Both the position numbers and the translations under genes were made by a program. A DNA stretch of 6,788 bases from NCBI GenBank assembly GCA_036401195.1, contig DASWVQ010000028.1, forward strand, positions 1-6,788, written 5' to 3'. Source of the stretch: JACDHQ01 sp036401195 (GTDB lineage Bacteria; Gemmatimonadota; Gemmatimonadetes; Gemmatimonadales; Gemmatimonadaceae). The notes beneath the pieces were generated by a model. It was not told the DNA's origin. It ran no database searches and saw only the letters and a program-made list of their open reading frames with translations. The first letter of the stretch is position 1, and the number at the start of each line of letters is the position of its first letter. Positions 1 to 4,432 of this stretch are shown here, piece by piece.

Positions 1-1
1 C

Positions 2-217
2 GGCGCGACGCGGGTGGAGGTGATGGGGAGCTTCACCGGGTGGGAGCCGGCGTCGCTCGCGCGGCGCGGCGACGGATGGGAGCTCGCGCTCGCGGCGGCG
101 CCGGGCGCGCACCGCGTGGTGGTGCGGGTGGACGGGGGCACCTGGCGCGCCCCGCTCAACCTCCCGGCGGCGGGCGACGACTTCGGCGGCACGGTGGGAC
201 TGCTCACGGTCCCGTGA
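2..217 (+). CDS. C-terminal end of a glycogen-recognition (CBM48/AMPK1-CBM-like) domain protein, 5' truncated
   Basis: The reading frame is open from the first bases of the window to TGA at 215-217, so the real start lies upstream and only about 71 codons are visible. The segment reads VEVMGSFTGW, then a GDGWELAL strand, then APGAHRVVVRVDGG, and ends FGGTVGLLTVP. This order (MGxFTxW, a W-containing strand, PGxHxxxVxVDG) is the hallmark of the Ig-like carbohydrate-binding fold found in isoamylase N-termini and AMPK beta subunits. In such domains the conserved tryptophan and lysine/arginine positions contact alpha-glucan. The domain sits at the extreme C-terminus, so it is probably an appended binding or interaction module; the rest of the protein and its function cannot be seen. 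GTG at 14 is an internal valine, not a likely start. Domain call is fairly sure, substrate is inference. Confidence 0.75.
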   Translation, partial: GATRVEVMGSFTGWEPASLARRGDGWELALAAAPGAHRVVVRVDGGTWRAPLNLPAAGDDFGGTVGLLTVP

Positions 218-259
218 CCGGGAGCGGGTGGCGCAGGTTCTGTGGGGCGTCACCACCGT

Positions 260-275
260 ACGACCGAGGAGTCGT
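260..275 (+). promoter_or_regulatory. Small hairpin holding the Shine-Dalgarno of the 151-aa lipoprotein gene in its loop
   Basis: ACGAC (260-264) and GTCGT (271-275) are exact inverted repeats around the six-base loop CGAGGA. The likely ribosome binding site AGGAG (267-271) falls in the loop and the first base of the right arm, 8 nt before ATG 280. A five-pair stem is weak and could be chance in GC-rich DNA, but its placement could tune translation. Confidence 0.3.
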
Positions 276-279
276 CCCA

Positions 280-735
280 ATGAAGCCAACGATCTATCGT
301 CCGTCGCTCACGATCGCGCTCGCCGCGATGCTGGGCGCGTGCAGCAACCCCACCGAAGTCTCCGTCGCCGCCCCGAGCGTGTCGTTCAACGTGGGGGAGG
401 GGAGCGCCGTCCCCGCCGGCCAGCCGATCCTCCCGCTCATTCCCCAGCTTCGCGTGGGGGAGGGGCAGATCGACGTGCTCGGGCACTTCCGCACCTCCAC
501 CCCCTGCTGGTCGCTCGCGAGCCAGGTGGTGCAGGCCGGCGGCGTGATCACCCTCACCGTCACCGCGGAAGCGGCGGCCGTGAATGCCTGCTCGCAGGTG
601 ATCACGGTGCGTCCCTACGAGGCGCGCATCGCGCCCCTCGCGGCGGGCGCGTACACCGTGCGCGTGGTGCACCAGCTGGCCGGGGGGAAGGACAAGCCCG
701 AGCTGGTGCTGGAGCAGCGCGTCGACGTGAAGTGA
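280..735 (+). CDS. Putative exported lipoprotein of unknown function (151 aa)
   Basis: I do not recognise a family. ATG 280 is chosen because it is preceded by AGGAG at 267-271 and gives a clean secretion signal: a short basic N-terminus (K2, R7), a hydrophobic stretch about 9-20 and a lipobox LGAC with the acylated cysteine at residue 21, followed by SNPTE. Ser at +2 does not suggest inner-membrane retention. The same frame is open upstream to 40, but that extension overlaps the previous gene and would bury the signal peptide. The mature part is rich in valine, alanine and proline, without a membrane segment, and looks beta-stranded. It contains two cysteines (C76 in TPCWSL and C104 in NACSQV) that could form a disulfide across an Ig-like or other beta-sandwich core; the ending AGAYTVRVVHQL ... 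LEQRVDVK resembles terminal strands of such a domain. It stands alone, 62 nt after the preceding gene and followed by a palindromic repeat. Confidence 0.8.
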   Translation: MKPTIYRPSLTIALAAMLGACSNPTEVSVAAPSVSFNVGEGSAVPAGQPILPLIPQLRVGEGQIDVLGHFRTSTPCWSLASQVVQAGGVITLTVTAEAAAVNACSQVITVRPYEARIAPLAAGAYTVRVVHQLAGGKDKPELVLEQRVDVK

Positions 736-739
736 TCTC

Positions 740-853
740 GCCGTCATCCTGGGCGAAGCGAGGGATCCGGCCACGATGCCCCGGAGGCAGGTCCTTCGGC
801 TGCGCCTCAGAATGACTGCCGGGAACGCCGTTCGCTTCGCTCCGGATGACGGC
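740..853. repeat. Composite dispersed palindromic repeat (GTCATCC-ended, with a nested half-element)
   Basis: GCCGTCATCC at 740-749 is the exact inverted copy of GGATGACGGC at 844-853, and the pairing continues inward through GCGAAGCGA (753-761) against TCGCTTCGC (832-840) with only a mismatch and a wobble between. Inside lies a further segment, about 789-815, ending CTCAGAATGAC. Its reverse complement begins GTCATTCTGAGGCGCAGCC, the usual layout of one arm of this kind of repeat. The whole therefore looks like a full element interrupted by, or recombined with, half of a second one. It shares its GTCATYC end and the GCGAAGCGAGGGATCC-type inner part with dispersed intergenic repeats seen in many high-GC genomes. 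It encodes nothing: minus-strand open frames through it are frame artefacts. Confidence 0.7.
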
Positions 854-873
854 ACGGGAACGACCGGCGGGTG

Positions 874-902
874 ATCCGGGTATGAATTCCCGAACCCCGG
901 AT
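874..902 (+). promoter_or_regulatory. Short inverted repeat just upstream of the 78-aa gene
   Basis: ATCCGGG (874-880) and CCCGGAT (896-902) are exact inverted repeats separated by 15 nt that include GAATTC. The right arm ends one base before the ribosome binding site GGAGG (903-907). It could be an operator-like dyad or a leader hairpin; there is no T-run, so it is not an intrinsic terminator. Function is unknown. Confidence 0.3.
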
Positions 903-911
903 GGAGGGACC

Positions 912-1148
912 ATGGCCCGTTACATGTTCTCGCTGGAAAGCAACGCGGAAGTGCGGCAGGCGGGGATCATCCAGAGCGCCGACTTCGACGAGGCGCTTCG
1001 CTGCGTGGAGGATCGCATGGCGATCCGCACCGGCGACCGCCTGGAGATCGGCGTGAGCGGATTCCCGCCCGCCCGCTACGAATGCCTCGGCCTGCTCGAG
1101 GATGGCAACGTCATGTGGGCGCCCGCCAACCACCGCATGGCCGCCTGA
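912..1148 (+). CDS. Small conserved-looking cytoplasmic protein of unknown function (78 aa)
   Basis: ATG 912 is supported by GGAGG at 903-907. Two earlier in-frame ATGs (846, 882) have poorer ribosome binding sites, and 846 lies inside the repeat. The protein has no signal peptide or membrane segment. Its order is a beta strand (ARYMFSLES), a segment VRQAGIIQSADFDEALRCVEDRMAIRTGDRLEIGV suggesting an alpha-helix (28-40) and a second strand (43-49), then GFPPARYECLGLLEDGNVMWAPA. The phrase 'sadFdeAlrcvedrmaI..GDrLeIgv.G.PparYEclG' has the look of a compact alpha/beta fold in which aspartates and glycines mark turns; two cysteines (C31, C58) are present. I do not recognise the family. Codon use is strongly GC at third positions like its neighbours, which supports it as a real gene. 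It lies between the repeat and the DUF4382 lipoprotein, with 136 nt and a hairpin before the latter. Confidence 0.7.
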   Translation: MARYMFSLESNAEVRQAGIIQSADFDEALRCVEDRMAIRTGDRLEIGVSGFPPARYECLGLLEDGNVMWAPANHRMAA

Positions 1149-1216
1149 CGGACACAAGGGGGGCGCGGCGTGATGTTGCTCACGGACGCGCATGGCGGGT
1201 GCGGTGCATGCATACC

Positions 1217-1254
1217 AGCGGCGACGATCGTTGATGACGGCGATCGTCGCCGCT
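1217..1254. promoter_or_regulatory. Strong perfect stem-loop (14-bp arms) in the leader of the DUF4382 lipoprotein gene
   Basis: AGCGGCGACGATCG (1217-1230) is the exact reverse complement of CGATCGTCGCCGCT (1241-1254), with the ten-base loop TTGATGACGG. No T-run follows, so it is not an ordinary intrinsic terminator for the gene upstream. It ends 17 nt before the ribosome binding site GGAGG (1272-1276) and 30 nt before ATG 1285. It could be an mRNA-stabilising or regulatory leader hairpin, or a dyad recognised by a protein in DNA form. An in-frame ATG in the loop (1234) could extend the protein, but it would start inside the hairpin and spoil the signal peptide. Confidence 0.6.
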
Positions 1255-1284
1255 TGCCGTATCCACCATCTGGAGGTCGTGCCC

Positions 1285-1944
1285 ATGCCGCAGTTCCCCT
1301 CGTCGCCCCGCGCGAAGACCCTCGCGTTCGCGACGGTGCTGTTCGCGTCGTCCACCATCGCCATCGCCTGCTCGAGTGAGGGCAGCATCGCCCCCGGCCA
1401 GACGAAAGTCGCCGTGCGGCTGACCGACGCGCCCTTCCCCTTCGATTCCGTGAAGAGCGTGGACGTGTTCGTGGTGCGCATCGACGCGCGGCAGCAGGCC
1501 GCGGACTCCACCGCGGCCGCGCAGAACGTGTCGGCCGACAGCAGCGCGTCGCGCGGGGGCTGGACCACCATCGCCTCGCCGAACCGGCTGGTCGACATCG
1601 CCGCGCTCCGCGACGACACCACCTCCCTCGGGACGGCCACCCTGCAGTCGGGGAGCTGGTCGGCGCTGCGCATGATCATCGACCCCGCGCAGTCGAGCGT
1701 CACCCTGAAGAACGGGACGAAGCTCACCACGGGCACCGGCGCGGGCTCCGGGATCGTCTTCCCCAGCGCCGCGAAGACGGGGATCAAGATCAACCTGGCC
1801 GGCAACACCACCCTCGCCCCCGGCGACAGCACGAGCCTGGTCGTCGACTTCGACCTCGACAACAGCTTCGTCATGCGCGGGAACTCGATCGAGCGCAACG
1901 GGCTGCTCTTCAAGCCCGTGGTGAAGGCGGTCTACAAGGACTGA
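1285..1944 (+). CDS. DUF4382-domain lipoprotein (219 aa)
   Basis: ATG 1285 follows GGAGG (1272-1276) by 8 nt and gives a signal peptide: basic residues at R9 and K11, hydrophobic stretch about 12-27, and a lipobox-like AIAC with cysteine 29 followed by SSEGS. Position -3 is alanine rather than the favoured leucine, so lipidation is likely rather than certain. The mature part fits DUF4382: it opens KVAVRLTDAPFPFDSVKSVDVFVVRIDA (41-68), continues GGWTTIA ... RLVDIAALRDDTTSLGTATLQSGSWSALRMIIDPA (91-135), then a SSVTLKNGTKL strand and a SGIVFPSAAKTGIKI stretch (155-169), and ends with APGDSTSLVVDFDLDNSF and FKPVVKAVYKD. An insert rich in Ala, Ser and Asp (about 70-90) is probably a surface loop. 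The family is exported and of unknown biochemical role. The gene is monocistronic in appearance: a hairpin precedes it and an intrinsic terminator follows. Confidence 0.88.
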   Translation: MPQFPSSPRAKTLAFATVLFASSTIAIACSSEGSIAPGQTKVAVRLTDAPFPFDSVKSVDVFVVRIDARQQAADSTAAAQNVSADSSASRGGWTTIASPNRLVDIAALRDDTTSLGTATLQSGSWSALRMIIDPAQSSVTLKNGTKLTTGTGAGSGIVFPSAAKTGIKINLAGNTTLAPGDSTSLVVDFDLDNSFVMRGNSIERNGLLFKPVVKAVYKD

Positions 1945-1948
1945 TCGC

Positions 1949-1967
1949 GCCCGCCCGCCCGCCCGCC
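1949..1967. repeat. Short GCCC tetranucleotide tandem run
   Basis: From 1949 the sequence is GCCC repeated four times plus GCC. It lies 4 nt after the DUF4382 stop codon and before the terminator stem, so slippage here would not alter a protein. Probably a low-complexity run without function. Confidence 0.6.
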
Positions 1968-1976
1968 GGGCTGGCT

Positions 1977-2013
1977 GGCCCCCTCCCGCGCCGCGGGAGG
2001 GGGCCTTTCTTTT
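1977..2013 (+). terminator. Intrinsic (Rho-independent) terminator after the DUF4382 lipoprotein gene
   Basis: GGCCCCCTCCCGC (1977-1989) pairs perfectly with GCGGGAGGGGGCC (1993-2005) around a three-base loop, and is followed at once by TTTCTTTT (2006-2013). A 13-bp GC stem with a T-run is textbook, and the position 33 nt after the stop codon fits. It isolates the methyltransferase gene downstream, which must have its own promoter. Confidence 0.92.
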
Positions 2014-2034
2014 CCCTTCCCGTCCCGGGGGACG

Positions 2035-2040
2035 TATCTT
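2035..2040 (+). promoter_or_regulatory. Candidate -10 element of a leaderless promoter for the methyltransferase gene
   Basis: TATCTT at 2035-2040 is an AT-rich hexamer in GC-rich surroundings, matching TATAAT at four of six positions. It lies six bases before ATG 2047, so the predicted transcript would begin at or beside the start codon. There is no convincing Shine-Dalgarno before this ATG, which fits leaderless initiation. No good -35 box is visible (TTCCCT at 2012-2017 is poor and overlaps the terminator T-run). Confidence 0.4.
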
Positions 2041-2046
2041 CGGCGG

Positions 2047-2700
2047 ATGGCCACCCCCAACCCGCATTCGGAGCTGGAACGCCGCCGCGTGGGCTCGCTC
2101 GCGCGGGCGCAGGCCTGGCTCATCGCCGCGCTGTCGCGCGGGCACGCGCAACGGGTGGACGCGAGGCGCCGGGCCCTCATCGAGCCGCTGCGCGGGCGCG
2201 TGCTGGAGATCGGCCCGGGGAGCGGCACCAACCTCGCCCTGTTCCATCCCACCGTGGAGTGGGTGGGCGCCGAGCCGAGTGCGGCGATGCGCGAGCTGCT
2301 GCTGAAGGAAGCGGCGCGACAGGGGCGCCCCATCGCGCTGCTCGACGACGCGGCGGAGTCGCTCTCCCTCCCCGACGCCTCGGTGGACGCCGTGGTGTGC
2401 ACGCTCGTGCTCTGCTCCGTGCGCGATCCCCGCGCAGTGCTGGCCGAGGTGCGGCGCGTGCTCCGGCCGGGCGGGGTGTTCGTGTTCATCGAGCACGTCG
2501 CCGCGCCGCGCGGGTCGCTCCTCCGGCGCGTGCAGCGCCTCGTGCGGGGCCCGTGGCGGCTCTGCGGCGGGGGCTGCCACCCCGACCGAGAGAGCTGGCG
2601 CGACGTCGAGCAGGCCGGGTTCGCCAGCGTGGAGATCGAACGCTTCAGCCTGCCCGTGCCGGTCGTCGCTCCGCACATGGCCGGCAGCGCACGCCGCTGA
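2047..2700 (+). CDS. Class I SAM-dependent methyltransferase, METTL7-like (217 aa)
   Basis: The protein transfers a methyl group from S-adenosylmethionine. Motif I is VLEIGPGSG (52-60), the acidic ribose-binding position is E76 in VGAEPSAAM, the adenine-contact region is LDDAAESLSLPDASVDAVVCTLVLCSV (99-125), and the post-motif segment is EVRRVLRPGGVFVFIEHVAAPRGS (134-157). These are the Methyltransf_11 layout. The C-terminal part, LVRGPWRLCGGGCHPDRESWRDVEQAGF (165-192), is what points to the METTL7/phosphatidylethanolamine-methyltransferase-like group, where a W-x-x-x-x-GC-x-x-x-R-x-T/S pattern is typical. Human METTL7A/B methylate alkyl thiols and sulfide, so a thiol or sulfide substrate is possible, but related bacterial proteins are mostly untested. 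There is no N-terminal membrane anchor: residues 20-30 are only mildly hydrophobic. A terminator lies upstream and a 150-nt gap lies before the sulfur gene downstream. Confidence 0.85.
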   Translation: MATPNPHSELERRRVGSLARAQAWLIAALSRGHAQRVDARRRALIEPLRGRVLEIGPGSGTNLALFHPTVEWVGAEPSAAMRELLLKEAARQGRPIALLDDAAESLSLPDASVDAVVCTLVLCSVRDPRAVLAEVRRVLRPGGVFVFIEHVAAPRGSLLRRVQRLVRGPWRLCGGGCHPDRESWRDVEQAGFASVEIERFSLPVPVVAPHMAGSARR

Positions 2701-2850
2701 CCGCGATCCGCGTCGTTGCCCTCCCCGGGCGCACACCGGGACGCCGACACGGCCCCCTGACGACGAGCGACGCCGGGCCCGCTACGCCGGTTGCGCGCGG
2801 GCGGCCCGGAGGATTGCTTGTGGTCGCCCACGACACGGAGTGATGCGGCA

Positions 2851-4317
2851 GTGCTGCTGAAGCGGTTCTACGACACGAAGCTCGCGCAGGCCAGCTACCT
2901 CCTCGGCTGCCAGGCCACCGGGGAGGCGCTGGTGATCGACGCCAACCGCGACGCCGACCAGTACCTGGAGGCGGCGCAGGACGAAGGGCTGCGCATCACG
3001 CACGTGACGGAGACGCACATCCACGCGGACTTCGTCTCGGGCTCGCGCGAGCTCGCGTCGCGCTCCCAGGCGCGGCTCCTCCTCTCCGCCGAAGGGGGGA
3101 GCGACTGGCAGTACGCCTTCGCGGAAGGTGACGGCGCCACGCTCCTGCGCGGCGGCGACACCTTCATGGTGGGGAACCTGCGCGTGGAGGTGCTGCACAC
3201 GCCGGGGCACACCCCCGAGCACCTCTGCTTCGTGGTCACCGACACGCCGGCGACCGATCGCCCGATGGGCGTGTTCACGGGGGACTTCGTCTTCGTGGGC
3301 GACGTGGGGCGCCCCGACCTCCTGGAGAAGGCCGCGAAGGTGGAGGGGGCGATGCGCGAGGGGGCACGCGCGCTGTTTGCGTCGATCCAGCGCTTCAAGG
3401 CACTCCCCGACTACCTGCAGCTCTGGCCGGGGCACGGGGCGGGGTCCGCGTGCGGCAAGGCACTGGGGGCGGTGCCCTCGACCACCCTCGGCTACGAGCG
3501 CATCGCGAACTGGGCGCTCGCCGACGTGAGCGAGGACGCGTTCACGGCGATGGTGCTGGCGGGGCAGCCGGAGCCCCCGCGGTACTTCGCGGCGATGAAG
3601 CGCATCAACCGCGAGGGGCCGCCGCTCCTCGGCGGGATGCCGCACCCCCGGCGGCTCGCCGACACCGCGCTCACGGCGACGCTCGATCGCGGCGCCCTGC
3701 TCGTGGACATCCGCCCCACGGCCGACTTCGCGGAGGGGCACGTGCCGGGGGCGCTCAACATTCCCCTCAACGCACAGTTCACCACGCGCGCCGGCTGGTT
3801 CGTGCCGTACGAGCGAGCGTTCTACCTGCTCGCGTCCGGGGCGCAGGGCGAGGCGGCGGTGACCGAGGCGGCGCACGCGCTCGCGATGATCGGCCTCGAT
3901 CGGGTGGAGGGGTGGTTCGGCGAGGGCGCCATCGAGGCGTGGACCGCCGATGGGGGCGTGCCGCAGCAGGTCCCGCAGGTCACGCCGGAGGAGCTGGCGG
4001 CGCGCGCCGCGGCCGGGGAGCTCGAGACCGGCCGCACCGTGGTGGTGGACGTGCGCGGGCGCGAGGAGTTCGAGGCCGGCCACATCCCGGGGGTGCGGCA
4101 CATCGTGCTCGGCCTCCTCCCGGACCACCTCGACGAGCTGCCGCGCGACGTGCCCCTCGTGCTCCAGTGCCAGACGGGGGGGCGGTCGTCGGTCGCCGCG
4201 AGCGTGCTGCAGGCGGCGGGCTTCACCAACGTGTCGAACCTGGCGCGCGGGATCACCGGGTGGCGCGAGGCGGGGGAGCCGGTGGAGCAGGGGGCGGGAG
4301 CGCCGGTCCCGGGCTGA
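2851..4317 (+). CDS. CstB-like persulfide dioxygenase: MBL-fold domain plus two rhodanese domains (488 aa)
   Basis: Expected role: oxidising persulfides with O2 at a mononuclear non-heme iron, coupled to sulfur transfer, to detoxify sulfide in the cytoplasm. The MBL-fold domain (1-240) opens LLKRFYDTKLAQASYLLGC and carries THIHADF (55-61), TPGHTPEH (117-124, H120) and TGDFVFVGD (143-151, D145). These supply the H/H/D iron ligands of ETHE1-type enzymes; WPGHGAGSACG (192-202) holds H195 and C201. The first rhodanese domain (about 265-370) keeps the DIRPTADFAEGHVPGALNIPL frame but has no catalytic cysteine. The second (about 376-480) has DVRGREEFEAGHIPG and the active loop CQTGGRS with C440. An MBL, pseudo-rhodanese, rhodanese order with these cysteines matches Staphylococcus CstB. 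The start is GTG 2851, with GGAG at 2837-2840 and family-like MLLKRFYD; TTG 2818, behind GGAGG at 2808-2812, would add 11 atypical residues. No quinone reductase or CstR-like repressor is adjacent. Confidence 0.92.
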   Translation: MLLKRFYDTKLAQASYLLGCQATGEALVIDANRDADQYLEAAQDEGLRITHVTETHIHADFVSGSRELASRSQARLLLSAEGGSDWQYAFAEGDGATLLRGGDTFMVGNLRVEVLHTPGHTPEHLCFVVTDTPATDRPMGVFTGDFVFVGDVGRPDLLEKAAKVEGAMREGARALFASIQRFKALPDYLQLWPGHGAGSACGKALGAVPSTTLGYERIANWALADVSEDAFTAMVLAGQPEPPRYFAAMKRINREGPPLLGGMPHPRRLADTALTATLDRGALLVDIRPTADFAEGHVPGALNIPLNAQFTTRAGWFVPYERAFYLLASGAQGEAAVTEAAHALAMIGLDRVEGWFGEGAIEAWTADGGVPQQVPQVTPEELAARAAAGELETGRTVVVDVRGREEFEAGHIPGVRHIVLGLLPDHLDELPRDVPLVLQCQTGGRSSVAASVLQAAGFTNVSNLARGITGWREAGEPVEQGAGAPVPG

Positions 4318-4369
4318 TCCCCCCGGGGGATGGGTAGTTCCCCACAGTCCAGTCGGGTTGCTGCCTATG

Positions 4370-4386
4370 GCCGCCCCCGGGGCGGC
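4370..4386. promoter_or_regulatory. GC-rich dyad upstream of the sigma-like/FecR gene
   Basis: GCCGCCCC (4370-4377) and GGGGCGGC (4379-4386) are exact inverted repeats around a single base. They sit directly before the only AT-rich patch of the gap, TATTCATTAG (4391-4400), which may hold a -10 element. A dyad against a promoter could be an operator, but GC-rich palindromes are common in such DNA. The 115-nt gap also holds an ATCCCCC/GGGGGAT dyad at 4317-4331, with no T-run. Confidence 0.3.
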
Positions 4387-4390
4387 GCCG

Positions 4391-4400
4391 TATTCATTAG
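4391..4400 (+). promoter_or_regulatory. Candidate promoter -10 region of the sigma-like/FecR gene
   Basis: TATTCATTAG is seven A/T of ten bases inside very GC-rich sequence, 33-42 nt before ATG 4433. TATTCA matches TATAAT at three to four positions. A -35 at the right distance is not evident (TTGCTG at 4358-4363 is about 27 nt upstream, too far). A promoter here is plausible because the gap follows an apparently complete gene; the exact hexamer is uncertain. Confidence 0.3.
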
Positions 4401-4432
4401 GGCAGTCCCCTGACCCGGAGGGCATCGTGCCC

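Noticed and set aside
250..855. Minus-strand open frame through the first repeat
   Set aside because: Its N-terminal part is translated from the repeat (ILRRSRRTCLRG-type sequence), a frequent false gene call in genomes with such elements.
1180..2736. Long minus-strand open frame (about 518 codons)
   Set aside because: It runs across the DUF4382 gene, the terminator and the methyltransferase, all of which have clear family motifs on the + strand; its own translation shows none.
2773..2809. CCGGGCC (2773-2779) and GGCCCGG (2803-2809) as a regulatory hairpin before the persulfide dioxygenase
   Set aside because: Seven GC-only pairs around a 23-nt loop are expected by chance in such DNA.
4317..4331. 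ATCCCCC/GGGGGAT dyad after the persulfide dioxygenase as a terminator
   Set aside because: The arms are adjacent, leaving little room for a loop, and no T-run follows.
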